From: Ferrovibrio terrae
GTDB lineage: Bacteria > Pseudomonadota > Alphaproteobacteria > Ferrovibrionales > Ferrovibrionaceae
Direction: 5' to 3'
DNA length: 64,000 nt
Assembly (NCBI RefSeq): GCF_007197755.1
Contig: NZ_CP041636.1
Span: 2,826,001-2,890,000, forward strand
Shown: one piece after another, positions 1-8,367 of the stretch
Layout of the letters: the number at the start of each line of letters is the position of its first letter
How positions within the stretch are numbered: the stretch's first letter is position 1
Notes under the pieces: model-generated
What the model was told of the DNA's origin: nothing
The model's input: only the letters and a program-made list of their open reading frames with translations
Databases searched by the model: none
Program-made: the position numbers and the translations under genes

Positions 1-268
1 CGCCGCGTGCGGTGCGTTTGGCCGAGAGTGCTGCTGCCTCAGCCAGGCGCAGCAGGCGACGCGCCTCCGGCAGGAAACCCGCCCCGGCCCGCGTGAGAAC
101 GACCGAGCGGCTGGTGCGTTCGAATAACCGGACCTCAAGCGCATGTTCGAGCAGCTGGATCTGCCGGCTGAGTGGCGGCTGCGTGAGGTTCAGGCGCTTC
201 GCCGCCCGGCCGAAATGCAATTCCTCGGCGACGGCGACGAAACAGCGGAGTTGGCTCAGTTCAAACAT
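1..268 (-). CDS. LysR-type transcriptional regulator, N-terminal part (cut by window edge)
   Basis: The complementary strand from an ATG at 268 runs open to the window edge (89 codons). It encodes a typical LysR winged-helix N-terminus: it opens with MFELSQLRCFVAVAEELHFG, followed by AAKRLNLTQPPLSRQI (recognition helix), LEHALEVRLFERTSR and a T-R-A-G wing. The effector-binding domain lies outside the window. It is transcribed away from the TctCBA operon that starts at 402. LysR proteins usually control a divergent neighbour, so control of the tricarboxylate transporter is a reasonable inference. The effector cannot be told from this fragment. Confidence 0.93.
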   Translation of the reverse strand, partial: MFELSQLRCFVAVAEELHFGRAAKRLNLTQPPLSRQIQLLEHALEVRLFERTSRSVVLTRAGAGFLPEARRLLRLAEAAALSAKRTARG

Positions 269-401
269 CGATCAAAAGTGGCATCGATCCAAAAAAGGTA
301 TTGATCCATCCCCAAATTAACTCACCAGCGCATAGAATGTCCAATACGATGATCGTTACCAGACGGCTGCAGACCGTCGAAACCACTTGGAGGAACGTCA
401 G
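269..401. promoter_or_regulatory. Divergent lysR/tctC promoter region with repeated GATC-centred motifs
   Basis: This 133-bp space separates the lysR start (268) from the tctC start (402). Three similar direct motifs lie near the lysR side: CATCGATCAAAA at 266, CATCGATCCAAAA at 282 and ATTGATCCA at 300, about 16-18 bp apart. That spacing would suit LysR binding on one face of the helix. A TAGAAT at 333-338 could be a -10 element. GGAGGAA at 389-395 is the tctC ribosome binding site, six bases before ATG 402. The operator role is inferred. Confidence 0.4.
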
Positions 402-1394
402 ATGAAGACCCGCATGATCCGGGCTGTCGCCCTGTCGGCGCTTGCCGCCGCCGCTGTCATCGCCGCACCGCTCACCGCCGCCAATGCGCAGGACTTCAAG
501 GGTCCGGTGCGTATCGTCGTGCCGTTTGCGCCGGGCGGCACGTCGGACATTCTCGCCCGCATGATCGGGCCGAAGCTGTCGGATGCGATCAAGACCAGCG
601 TGGTGATCGAGAACAAGCCCGGCGCCGCCGGCAATCTCGGCGCCGAAGCCGTCGCCAAGGCCAAACCCGATGGCCATACCCTGCTGCTGATGGATGTCGG
701 CAATCTGTCCACGGCGCCCAGCCTGTTCCCCGACCTCAACTTCAATATCCAGAAGGATCTCGCGCCGGTCGGCATGGTGATGTTCGGCCCCTATGTGCTG
801 GCCGTGCATCCGTCGGTCGGCGTCTCGACGCCGAAGGAGCTGATCGCCTATGCCAAGGCCAATCCGGGCAAGCTGGCGGTGGCCAATTCCGGCGTCGGCG
901 CGGTGAACCACATCACCGCCATCCAGATCGCCAAGGGCCTCGGCATCGAATGGAAGAACGTGCCCTACAAGGGCGGTGCGGCGGCCTCGCGCGCGGTGAT
1001 CAGCGGCGAGAGCAACACCATCATCAACGGCACGACCGCGACGCTGCCCTTCGTGGTCAACAAGCAGCTGGTCGGCATTGCCGTCAGCGGCGACGAGCGC
1101 CTGCCGACCGCCAAGGACCTGCCGACCTTCAAGGAAGCCGGGCTCGCCGCGGGCGATGCTGGCACCTGGCAGGGCCTGCTGACCACCGGGGGTAGCCCGG
1201 CGCCGGTGGTGAAGAAGCTGAATGAGGAACTGAAGAAGATCCTCGCGCAGCCCGACGTGCAGGCGAAGATCGCCGAACAGGGCGGCGTGGTGAAGGCCGG
1301 TTCGCCGGAGGACTTCGCCAAGTGGCTCGACACCAGCATCAAGACCTGGGGCGGCGTGATCAAGGAAAACGGCCTGAAGCCGGACGCCAGCTGA
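402..1394 (+). CDS. tctC: Tripartite tricarboxylate transporter substrate-binding protein (TctC/Bug family)
   Basis: Periplasmic binding protein of 330 residues that delivers an organic acid to the TctAB membrane complex. It has a Sec signal (MKTRMIRA, an Ala-rich core, ending near ANAQ) and Bug-family hallmarks: IVVPFAPGGTSDILARM, then VIENKPGAAGNLGAEAVAKAKPDGHTLL, and PYKGGAAASRAVISGE in the second lobe. ATG 402 was chosen because GGAGGAA precedes it at the right distance; an upstream in-frame TTG at 387 overlaps that site. tctB follows after 10 bp and tctA after that. Bug proteins bind varied carboxylates, so the ligand is unknown. Confidence 0.93.
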   Translation: MKTRMIRAVALSALAAAAVIAAPLTAANAQDFKGPVRIVVPFAPGGTSDILARMIGPKLSDAIKTSVVIENKPGAAGNLGAEAVAKAKPDGHTLLLMDVGNLSTAPSLFPDLNFNIQKDLAPVGMVMFGPYVLAVHPSVGVSTPKELIAYAKANPGKLAVANSGVGAVNHITAIQIAKGLGIEWKNVPYKGGAAASRAVISGESNTIINGTTATLPFVVNKQLVGIAVSGDERLPTAKDLPTFKEAGLAAGDAGTWQGLLTTGGSPAPVVKKLNEELKKILAQPDVQAKIAEQGGVVKAGSPEDFAKWLDTSIKTWGGVIKENGLKPDAS

Positions 1395-1404
1395 TCTGTC
1401 GCCA

Positions 1405-1860
1405 ATGCCTAAGCGGATAGACTGGCCGGATCTTCTGCTCGGCCTGTTCCTGCTCCTGGTCGCGACGCTCACTCTTGTCGCGACCAGGAAGCTTGGTATC
1501 GGCACGGCCGCCAATATGGGGCCGGGCTACATGCCGCGCGTGATCGCGATTGCCGTGATGCTGTTCGGTGCATTCTTCACCGGGCGCGGCCTGCTGCGCA
1601 GCCATCTCGGCATCGCCCGCGTGCAGCTGCGGTCGCTGATCGCCATTCCGCTGGCGGTCGCGCTGTTCTCGCTGCTGGTGGAATTCGCCGGTCTGGCGAT
1701 CGCCTCGCTCGTCACCATTATCGTGGCGGCTTATGCCACGCATGAATTCCGCGCCAGGGAAGCCGTGATCTTCGGCGTCGCCATCGCCGCGCTGTCGGTG
1801 CTGCTGTTCGTCCAGGTGCTGTCGCTGCCGCTGCCGATCTGGCCAGACGTGTTCGGGTAA
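1405..1860 (+). CDS. tctB: Tripartite tricarboxylate transporter small membrane subunit TctB
   Basis: This 151-residue protein has four predicted membrane helices (near residues 8-26, 45-62, 75-105 and 115-140). It carries the N-terminal DLLLGLFLLLVATLTL helix and the MGPGYMPRVIAIAVMLFG segment typical of TctB. It is the small, poorly conserved permease subunit that assembles with TctA. The gene lies between tctC and tctA with gaps of 10 and 6 bp, so it is co-transcribed with them. Family length and context agree. Confidence 0.9.
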   Translation: MPKRIDWPDLLLGLFLLLVATLTLVATRKLGIGTAANMGPGYMPRVIAIAVMLFGAFFTGRGLLRSHLGIARVQLRSLIAIPLAVALFSLLVEFAGLAIASLVTIIVAAYATHEFRAREAVIFGVAIAALSVLLFVQVLSLPLPIWPDVFG

Positions 1861-1866
1861 CGTGCG

Positions 1867-3366
1867 ATGGAACTGCTCGACAACCTGATGCTGGGCCTCT
1901 CGACGGCCTTCCAGCTCAAGAATCTGATGTTCTGCCTGATCGGCGCGCTGATCGGCACCGCCATCGGCGTGCTGCCTGGCATCGGCCCGATCCCGACGAT
2001 CGCATTGCTGCTGCCCTTCACTTTCGGGCTTGAACCCGCCTCGGCGATGATCATGCTCGCCGGCATCTTCTATGGTGCGCAGTATGGCGGCTCGACCACG
2101 GCGATCCTGGTCAATGTTCCGGGCGAGACATCTTCGGTGGTGACCTGCATCGACGGCCACGAAATGGCCAAGCGCGGCCGGGCAGGGGCGGCACTCGCCA
2201 CCGCGGCGATCTCCTCCTTCTTCGCCGGCACGGTTGCCACCCTGGTGATCGCGCTGCTGGCGCTGCCGTTGTCCGCGCTCGCGCTCAAATTCACGGCTGT
2301 TGAATATTTCTCACTGCTGGTGCTCGGGCTGATCGCCGCCGTGGTGATGGCGCATGGCTCGGTGATGAAGTCACTGGCCATGGTGCTGCTCGGCCTGCTG
2401 ATCGGCCTGATCGGCATCGACGTCAATTCGGGCGTCGCCCGCATGACGTTTGGCATCACCGAACTGTCTGACGGCATCGACTTCGTGCCGGTTGCCATGG
2501 GCTTGTTCGGTCTGGGTGAGATCATCGCCAATCTCGAACGTAAAGATGAGCGCCGCGTGGTCAGCCAGTCGATCCGCGACCTGATCCCGACCTGGGCCGA
2601 TCTGAAACAGGCCTTCCCGGCCATGCTGCGCGGTACGGCGGTCGGCTCGATTCTCGGCGTGCTGCCCGGCGGCGGCGCGGCCTTGCCGCCATTCACGGCT
2701 TACGCGCTGGAAAAGAAGCTGGCGAAAGATCCCTCGCGCTTCGGCAAGGGCGCCATCGAAGGCGTGGCCGGGCCGGAAGCCGCCAACAATGCCGGTGCGC
2801 AGACCAGCTTTATTCCGCTGCTGACGCTGGGCGTGCCGTCGAATGCGCTGATGGCGCTGATGATCGGCGCGCTGATGATGCAGGGTATCCAGCCCGGCCC
2901 GCAGGTGATGACCGAGCAGCCGGTGCTGGTCTGGGGCCTGATCGCCAGCATGTGGGCCGGCAATCTCATGTTACTCGTGATCAACCTGCCGCTGGTCGGC
3001 GTCTGGGTCTCGATGCTGAAGATTCCCTATCGCCTGCTGTTTCCGGCCATCGTGCTGTTCTGCTGCATCGGCACCTATGGCATTTCCAACAGCCTGTTCA
3101 ATGTCTGGCTCATGCTGGGCTGCGCGGTGATTGGCTATTTCTTCATCAAGATCGGCGTCGAGCCGGCGCCTTTGCTGCTCGGCCTCGTGCTCGGGCCGCA
3201 GCTGGAAGAGAACTTCCGCCGCGCCCTGTTGCTGGCCGATGGCGATTTCACTGTCTTTGTTCGCCACCCGATCAGCGCCGGGTTGCTGGCGGTCGTGGTG
3301 ATCCTGCTGCTGGCGATGCTGTCGCCCGCCGTGCTGCGCAAACGCAAGCAAGCGCTGACTGAATAG
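1867..3366 (+). CDS. tctA: Tripartite tricarboxylate transporter large permease TctA
   Basis: Large inner-membrane permease of 499 residues, the full family length, with about twelve hydrophobic segments. The duplicated glycine/proline-rich TctA motifs are present: GALIGTAIGVLPGIGPIPTIALLLPFTF near residues 20-50, and GSILGVLPGGGAALPPFTAY near residues 260-280. Between them lies GAQYGGSTTAILVNVPGE. It moves the TctC-bound carboxylate across the membrane using an ion gradient (known for the family). It is the third gene of the tctCBA operon; the lactonase-like gene starts 26 bp downstream. Confidence 0.95.
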   Translation: MELLDNLMLGLSTAFQLKNLMFCLIGALIGTAIGVLPGIGPIPTIALLLPFTFGLEPASAMIMLAGIFYGAQYGGSTTAILVNVPGETSSVVTCIDGHEMAKRGRAGAALATAAISSFFAGTVATLVIALLALPLSALALKFTAVEYFSLLVLGLIAAVVMAHGSVMKSLAMVLLGLLIGLIGIDVNSGVARMTFGITELSDGIDFVPVAMGLFGLGEIIANLERKDERRVVSQSIRDLIPTWADLKQAFPAMLRGTAVGSILGVLPGGGAALPPFTAYALEKKLAKDPSRFGKGAIEGVAGPEAANNAGAQTSFIPLLTLGVPSNALMALMIGALMMQGIQPGPQVMTEQPVLVWGLIASMWAGNLMLLVINLPLVGVWVSMLKIPYRLLFPAIVLFCCIGTYGISNSLFNVWLMLGCAVIGYFFIKIGVEPAPLLLGLVLGPQLEENFRRALLLADGDFTVFVRHPISAGLLAVVVILLLAMLSPAVLRKRKQALTE

Positions 3367-3392
3367 CGCACAACAACCAAGGGGAGGACAAC

Positions 3393-4475
3393 ATGAAACC
3401 GTTCCGGACCGGATTTCTGGCGGCAGTGTTCGCCGGCGCGTTCATCACAGCAGTTCAGGCCGACACCTTCGTCTATGTCGGCAACGCCGACAGCAACGAC
3501 ATCCATGTCCTGAAGCTCAACACGGCCAACGGCGATCTCTCGCCGGTCCAGGTCGCGGCTTTCCCCGGCATCACCAAGGCGGGGCCGTCCACTCCGCTGG
3601 CGGTCAGCCCGGACAAGAAGCATCTGTATGCGGGCGTGCGCTCCGATCCCTTCACGGCGGTCGGCTTCGCCATCGACTCTGCCACCGGCCGGCTGCAGCA
3701 CACGGCGAATGGGCCTCTCGCGGACAGCATGGCCTATATCGCCACCGACCGCACCGGCAAGCATCTGTTCAGCGCGTCCTTCGGCGGCAACAAGGTGGCG
3801 GTGAATCCGATCAGCCCGGCCGGCAGGGTGCAGGCGCCGAAGCAGGTGATCGCCACCGGACCTAACGCGCATGCGATCCTGCCCAGCAAGGACAACAAAT
3901 ATGTCTTTGCCACCAACATGGGCTCGGATGCGGTGCTGCAGTTCACCTTCGACGCAACTGCTGGCACGCTCTTCGCCAACACGCCGGCCGCGATCGACAC
4001 GCCGGACAAGACCGGCCCGCGCCATCTCGTGTTCCATCCGAACAACAAATACGCCTATGTGATCACCGAGCTGAGCGGCGACGTGATCGCCTATAACTAC
4101 GATGCGAAAGCCGGCACGCTGAAGGCGTTTCAGACCGTCAGCCTGATGCCGCCTGGTGGCGCGAAGCCCTGGGCAGCGGAACTGCGCATCACCGCCGATG
4201 GCCGCTACATCTACGGCACCGAGCGCACGACCAGCACCATCACCGGCTTCCGCGTCGATGCCACCAGCGGCAAGCTGACCAGGATCGACACCGTGCCGAC
4301 GCAGAAGCAGCCGCGCGGCATGGGCATCGATCCGGGCAGCAAATATGTCTTCGCGGTCGGTGAGCAGTCGCATGCGCTCACCGCCTATCGCATCGATGGC
4401 GGCAAGCTGGTCGCGCTGAAGGAGTATCCGGTCGGCAGGAAGCCGAACTGGATCGAGGTGATCGACTTCAGGTAA
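3393..4475 (+). CDS. Secreted lactonase-family beta-propeller (YkgB/6-phosphogluconolactonase-like)
   Basis: A 360-residue protein with a Sec signal (MKPFRTGFLAAVFAGAFITA, cleavage near VQA-DT) and a seven-bladed propeller. Repeats of the type YVGNADSND, LAVSPDKKHLYAG, RHLVFHPNNKYAYV and RGMGIDPGSKYVFAVGE mark the blades. The family (PF10282) includes cytosolic 6-phosphogluconolactonase and muconate lactonizing relatives. This copy is exported, so a periplasmic lactone or a binding role is more likely than a pentose-phosphate step. An RBS-like GGGGAGGA lies before ATG 3393, and the gene sits directly behind tctA, suggesting it processes the transported compound or its lactone. The substrate is unknown. 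Confidence 0.85.
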   Translation: MKPFRTGFLAAVFAGAFITAVQADTFVYVGNADSNDIHVLKLNTANGDLSPVQVAAFPGITKAGPSTPLAVSPDKKHLYAGVRSDPFTAVGFAIDSATGRLQHTANGPLADSMAYIATDRTGKHLFSASFGGNKVAVNPISPAGRVQAPKQVIATGPNAHAILPSKDNKYVFATNMGSDAVLQFTFDATAGTLFANTPAAIDTPDKTGPRHLVFHPNNKYAYVITELSGDVIAYNYDAKAGTLKAFQTVSLMPPGGAKPWAAELRITADGRYIYGTERTTSTITGFRVDATSGKLTRIDTVPTQKQPRGMGIDPGSKYVFAVGEQSHALTAYRIDGGKLVALKEYPVGRKPNWIEVIDFR

Positions 4476-4484
4476 GACGGAAAG

Positions 4485-4515
4485 GGGCGTCCCTGGCAGC
4501 GCCGGAGACGCCCCG
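4485..4515 (+). terminator. GC-rich hairpin after the tct/lactonase operon
   Basis: GGGGCGTC at 4485-4492 pairs perfectly with GACGCCCC at 4508-4515 around a 15-base loop, 10 bases after the lactonase stop. No T-run follows, so it may act as an mRNA 3'-end stabiliser or a Rho-assisted terminator rather than a classical intrinsic terminator. Confidence 0.45.
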
Positions 4516-4586
4516 CCGCGCCAGATAAATCCGTTTGCGGATTAATATGATGGAATTCAGTTGACCTCGGCCCGATTCTGCGCCCA

Positions 4587-4607
4587 CATTGTTGACAATC
4601 GACAATG
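4587..4607. promoter_or_regulatory. Palindromic operator candidate for the GntR regulator
   Basis: CATTGT (4587-4592) and ACAATG (4602-4607) form a 6-bp inverted repeat with a 9-base centre. Nested inside is a second perfect palindrome, ATTGT-TG-ACAAT, at 4588-4599. FCD-type GntR proteins commonly bind short TTGT...ACAA palindromes, and this one lies 15 bp before the regulator's GTG start at 4622. Autoregulation and control of the downstream ABC genes are inferred. Confidence 0.5.
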
Positions 4608-4621
4608 AGGCGGGATCTGGC

Positions 4622-5356
4622 GTGCTGAATTCCGAGATTTTCCAGGCTCAGGGCCTTGGACGGCTGCCGAAAAGCACCTTCCGGGCGCATATCGCCGAGC
4701 AGCTGCGCGCCGCCATCCTGTCGGGCGAGATCGCGCCCGGCGCCCAGATCGTGGAAACCGCGCTGGCCGGCCTGTTCCAGGTCAGCCGTGGTCCGCTGCG
4801 CGAAGCCCTGCGGCAGCTGGTCGAGGAAGGCCTGCTGGTCACCGTGCCCTATACCGGCACCCATGTGATCAGCCTGTCGGTCGACGATGTGCGCGAGATC
4901 CATTCAATGCGCGTTACCCTGGAATGCTTCGCCTTCGAGCAGGCCTGGGACAAACGCGATGCCGTCTTCCGCGCCGAACTGCAGCGCCGGCACGCAGCGC
5001 TGATCGCCACCATCGACGAGGGCGACGACCGCGCCGCCATCCTGGCCGAACTGGAATTGCATGGTCTGGTCTACGAGGCCTGCGGCCATCGCCTGCTGCA
5101 GCGGACCTGGAGCAGCCTGCGCGGACGCCTGCAACTCTACTGGGCGGCGCATCATCGCGCGCATTCGATCCGTGGGCCGCGGCGCGATGGCCATGAAAGC
5201 TATGTCGCGGCGGCACTGGGCGACAGCCTGGATGCCATGCGCGCCGAGATCACCGCGCATATGCAGCGCGGCGGACAGCAGACCGAGAAATTCCTGCAGG
5301 ATCACACGCAGGAAGCAACATCCATGACAGGCATGAAAAGGGGAGAACCGACATGA
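4622..5356 (+). CDS. GntR family transcriptional regulator (FadR subfamily, FCD ligand domain)
   Basis: N-terminal winged helix: TFRAHIAEQLRAAILSGEIAPG, VSRGPLREALRQLVEEGLLV. The helical FCD effector domain follows, with DVREIHSMRVTLECFAFEQA and a histidine (residues LHGLVYEAC) typical of metal-assisted carboxylate binding. The GTG at 4622 is preferred over an upstream in-frame TTG at 4589, because that TTG lies inside the palindrome proposed as operator. The gene ends with ATGA overlapping the start of the binding-protein gene at 5353, so it heads the amino-acid ABC operon and probably controls it. The ligand is unknown. Confidence 0.9.
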   Translation: MLNSEIFQAQGLGRLPKSTFRAHIAEQLRAAILSGEIAPGAQIVETALAGLFQVSRGPLREALRQLVEEGLLVTVPYTGTHVISLSVDDVREIHSMRVTLECFAFEQAWDKRDAVFRAELQRRHAALIATIDEGDDRAAILAELELHGLVYEACGHRLLQRTWSSLRGRLQLYWAAHHRAHSIRGPRRDGHESYVAAALGDSLDAMRAEITAHMQRGGQQTEKFLQDHTQEATSMTGMKRGEPT

Positions 5357-6204
5357 TGATCAATCGACGTATTGCGATGGCCGGCCTGGCGGCCGCAGGT
5401 GCAACGCTGGCACTGCCGTTCGGCGCGAAGGCGCAGACCGCCAATGCTGCTGGGGGCACGCTGGCCGAGATCAAGAAACGCGGAACGCTGCGGGTCGGCG
5501 TGACCCAGGCGCCGCCGTGGTATTCCAAGGACCCGAAGACCGGCGAATGGAATTCCGGCGTCGGCGTGTCGATGGGCAAGGCGATGGCGGCCGTGCTCGG
5601 CGTGAAGTTCGAGGCCGTCGAGGTCAACTGGGGCACGGCCATCGCCGCGCTGCAAGGTAACAAGATCGACCTGATGTACATGCTGGATGCGACGCCGGAA
5701 CGCGCTGCCGCCGTCGATTTCCCGCAGAACCCGCTGCTGTTCTATTCCATGGCCGTGCTGGCGCGCGAAGATCTGCCGGTAAAGAACTGGGCTGACATGA
5801 ACAAGCCCGACGTGCGTATCGCCGTGCCGCAGGCCAGCAGCATGGACAAGTTCGTCAGCGAGACTGTGCCGAACGCCAATATCCAGCGTTTCCCGGGCAA
5901 CCCGGAAGCCATCGCCGCTTTCCAGGCCGGCCGCGTCGATGCCGTCTGCCTGTTCCATCCGCCGCTGCTGGCGGCGCGCCAGCGTCTCGGCACCGGCAAG
6001 ATCGTGGTGCCGCTGCCGGCGCAGTCGCAGCCCTCCAGCGTTGCGGTGCGCAAGGAAGACGACAAGGCTTTCCTCAGCTGGGTGAACGCCACCATCAACG
6101 GCTACTACACCAGCGGCCAGACCCAGCGCTGGTATGAGGAATTCCTGCGCGGTTTCGGACTGGATCCGAAATCGGCGCCGCCGGTGATGAAGGAAATGCT
6201 CTAA
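5353..6204 (+). CDS. Polar amino-acid ABC transporter substrate-binding protein (SBP family 3)
   Basis: A 283-residue periplasmic binding protein. The N-terminus NRRIAMAGLAAAGA resembles a twin-arginine signal, with cleavage near AKAQ. The mature part starts LAEIKKRGTLRVGVTQAPPWY and has the family pattern GVGVSMGKAMAAVLGVK and GTAIAALQGNKIDLM. The ligand-binding Arg/Asp pair is partly altered: after the first domain it reads MLDATPERAAAVDFPQNP instead of the common T-x-T-x-x-R pattern. AAAGGGGAG precedes the ATG. Two permeases and an ATPase follow, so it feeds a complete importer. Substrate is unknown; a polar or hydrophobic amino acid is likely given the aminotransferase-like gene downstream. 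Confidence 0.9.
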   Translation: MMINRRIAMAGLAAAGATLALPFGAKAQTANAAGGTLAEIKKRGTLRVGVTQAPPWYSKDPKTGEWNSGVGVSMGKAMAAVLGVKFEAVEVNWGTAIAALQGNKIDLMYMLDATPERAAAVDFPQNPLLFYSMAVLAREDLPVKNWADMNKPDVRIAVPQASSMDKFVSETVPNANIQRFPGNPEAIAAFQAGRVDAVCLFHPPLLAARQRLGTGKIVVPLPAQSQPSSVAVRKEDDKAFLSWVNATINGYYTSGQTQRWYEEFLRGFGLDPKSAPPVMKEML

Positions 6205-6213
6205 GTCCCGGCC

Positions 6214-6891
6214 ATGTACCGCTGGGATTTCGCACCGGTTCTGGCGAATGCCGACCTGCTGCTGCAGGGGCTGGTCAATACGCTTGCCGTCACCGGCACC
6301 GCATTGGCCTTCGGCATTCCGCTCGGCCTGGCACTGGCGCTGGCCCGTCTTTCGGGCCGGCGCCTGCTCGCCTGGCCGGCCGGTTTCGTGATCGAATTCT
6401 TTCGCACCACGCCGCCGCTGGTGCAGCTGTTCTGGTTCTTCTTCGCCTTGCCGGTGCTGATCCGGGTCGAGATGACGCCCTTCATGGCCTCGGCGCTCAC
6501 CTTCTCGATCCAGTCCTCGGCGTTTTTCGCCGAGGTGTTTCGCGGCGGCATCGTGTCGGTCGAGCGCGGCCAGTGGGAGGCGGCGCGTGCCATCGGCATG
6601 ACGCCATCGCAGTCGATGCGCCGCATCGTGCTGCCGCAAGCGGTCAAGCGCATGATTCCGGCTTTCATGGAGCGCGCCATCGAACTGATGAAGACTACCA
6701 CGCTGGTCGCCATCGTCTCCTATGCCGACCTGCTGTATCAGGCCAACGAGATCGCGCAGAAAACCTTCCGTCCGCTCGAGGTCTTCACCGTCGTGGCCGG
6801 CATCTATTTCGTCGTCATCCTGATGATCAGCCTGCTGGCGCGCCGGCTGGAACGCCGTCTGGCGGTCAGCGGCGAGTCCACGGTGCACTGA
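6214..6891 (+). CDS. Amino-acid ABC transporter permease (HisM/GlnP family), subunit 1
   Basis: A 225-residue inner-membrane permease with about five helices. It begins MYRWDFAPVLANADLLLQGLVNTL, and the EAA loop is intact: ERGQWEAARAIGMTPSQSMRRIVLPQAVKRMIPAF near residues 110-150. IEFFRTTPPLVQLFWFFFALP is the conserved polar-amino-acid permease segment. It ends TGATG, sharing its last base with the next permease start, so the pair is translationally coupled and probably forms a heterodimer. Confidence 0.93.
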   Translation: MYRWDFAPVLANADLLLQGLVNTLAVTGTALAFGIPLGLALALARLSGRRLLAWPAGFVIEFFRTTPPLVQLFWFFFALPVLIRVEMTPFMASALTFSIQSSAFFAEVFRGGIVSVERGQWEAARAIGMTPSQSMRRIVLPQAVKRMIPAFMERAIELMKTTTLVAIVSYADLLYQANEIAQKTFRPLEVFTVVAGIYFVVILMISLLARRLERRLAVSGESTVH

Positions 6892-7568
6892 TGGGCTATC
6901 AGTGGAATTTCGCGCCTGTCTTCGAACATGCCGATGCACTGCTGTATGGCGCGGTCGGCACGCTGCGCATCTTCGCCATCTGCCTGGTGCTGGGCCTCAG
7001 CTTCGGACTGGTCATCGGCCTGATGCGCTACTCGCGTCGCCGCCTGTTCAGCTGGCCGGCCACCGCCTTTGTCGAATTCTTCCGCAATACGCCGGTGCTG
7101 GTGCAGATCCTGTGGTTCTACTTCGCTTTGCCGATGCTGGTGCCGTTCGAGATCAGTCCTCTCATGGCGGCGGCGCTCGGCATCTCGCTGAACTCGGCAG
7201 CCTTCTCGGCGGAAATCTTCCGCGGCGGCATCCAGTCGATCGAGCCCGGCCAGTGGGAAGCATCGCGCGCGCTCGGCATGAGCGGACTGCAGGCGATGCG
7301 CCGCATCATCCTGCCGCAGGCGATCCGCCGCATGCTGCCGGCGCTGACCAACCGCGCCATTGAAATCTTCAAGATGTCGACGCTGGCCTCTGCCGTGGCC
7401 TATGTCGAACTGCTGCAACAGGGCAAGCTGATCGCCTCGCTGAATTTCAATCCGATTGAAACCTACACCGTGATCGCCCTGGCATTTTTCCTGTTCCTGT
7501 ATCCGCTGGTGCGCGCGACCTATGCGCTGGAACGCCAGATGGCCAGAAGCGATTCCGGGGGTGATTGA
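6891..7568 (+). CDS. Amino-acid ABC transporter permease (HisM/GlnP family), subunit 2
   Basis: A 225-residue paralogue of the preceding permease, starting MGYQWNFAPVFEHADALLYG. It has the matching VEFFRNTPVLVQILWFYFALP segment and EAA loop EPGQWEASRALGMSGLQAMRRIILPQAIRRMLPAL. The ATG at 6891 overlaps the upstream stop by one base; open frame continues upstream but the first permease occupies that DNA. High similarity to subunit 1 points to a local duplication. The ATPase gene begins 6 bp after the stop. Confidence 0.93.
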   Translation: MGYQWNFAPVFEHADALLYGAVGTLRIFAICLVLGLSFGLVIGLMRYSRRRLFSWPATAFVEFFRNTPVLVQILWFYFALPMLVPFEISPLMAAALGISLNSAAFSAEIFRGGIQSIEPGQWEASRALGMSGLQAMRRIILPQAIRRMLPALTNRAIEIFKMSTLASAVAYVELLQQGKLIASLNFNPIETYTVIALAFFLFLYPLVRATYALERQMARSDSGGD

Positions 7569-7574
7569 TATTCC

Positions 7575-8348
7575 ATGACGCAACCGCTGCTCAACATCAC
7601 CGGCCTGCACAAATCCTTCGGCAACCAGCAGGTCCTGCGCAACATCGATCTTGCCGTGCAGCCCGGCGAACGCATCGCCATCCTCGGCGCGTCGGGGTCG
7701 GGCAAGAGCACCTTCCTGCGCTGCCTGAATTTCATGGAAACGCCGAGCGCCGGCAGTATCGAACTCGGCGGCAGGCTGCTGGGCAGCGAAGGCAGGGGTG
7801 GTCGGCGCGTCTACGCCGAGACGGAACTGACCAAGCTGCGCCAGCGCATCGGCATGGTGTTCCAGCAATTCAATCTGTTTCCGCATATGACGGCGCTGGG
7901 CAATGTGATGGAAGGCCTGCGCACCGTGAAGGGCGTGGCGCCGGCGGCAGCGCGTGAGCGTGCCATGGCCGAACTGTCGCGTGTCGGCCTCGCCGATCAC
8001 GCCGAACAGTATCCGGCGCGACTGTCCGGTGGCCAGAAGCAGCGCGTGGCGATTGCCCGTGCGCTCGCGATGGATCCGGAACTGCTGCTGTTCGATGAGC
8101 CGACCTCGGCGCTCGATCCGGAACTGGTTGGCGAGGTGCTGGGCGTGATCCGCTCGCTGGCCGAAGAGGGTCGCACCATGCTGCTGGTGACGCATGAGCT
8201 CGGCTTCGCCTATCACGTCGCCACGCGGGTGCTGTTCATCGCCGATGGCGAGATCCACGAATCCGGCACGCCCGACGAGGTGCTGAAGCATCCGCAGCGC
8301 GACCGCACACGCGCCTTCCTGGCCCGTCACCGCGAATTCAGTCTCTAA
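7575..8348 (+). CDS. Amino-acid ABC transporter ATP-binding protein (GlnQ/HisP family)
   Basis: A 257-residue ATPase with all nucleotide-binding motifs: Walker A GASGSGKST, Q-loop FQQFNLFPHMT, signature LSGGQKQRVAIARAL, Walker B LLLFDEPTSALDP and switch histidine VTHE. It powers the importer formed by the two permeases and the family 3 binding protein. An insertion before the Q-loop (SEGRGGRRVYAETELTKLRQ) is as in GlnQ proteins. It is the fourth transporter gene of the operon. Confidence 0.95.
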   Translation: MTQPLLNITGLHKSFGNQQVLRNIDLAVQPGERIAILGASGSGKSTFLRCLNFMETPSAGSIELGGRLLGSEGRGGRRVYAETELTKLRQRIGMVFQQFNLFPHMTALGNVMEGLRTVKGVAPAAARERAMAELSRVGLADHAEQYPARLSGGQKQRVAIARALAMDPELLLFDEPTSALDPELVGEVLGVIRSLAEEGRTMLLVTHELGFAYHVATRVLFIADGEIHESGTPDEVLKHPQRDRTRAFLARHREFSL

Positions 8349-8367
8349 CCGTATTTGGATTCAGATC

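Noticed and set aside
4589-4621. TTG start for the GntR gene, giving 11 more residues
   Set aside because: It falls inside the inverted repeat likely to be the operator and has no Shine-Dalgarno sequence.
5302-6939. 545-codon open frame opposite the ABC binding protein and permease
   Set aside because: Shadow of real genes with canonical motifs; composition is Arg/His/Gln-rich as expected from antisense GC-rich codons.
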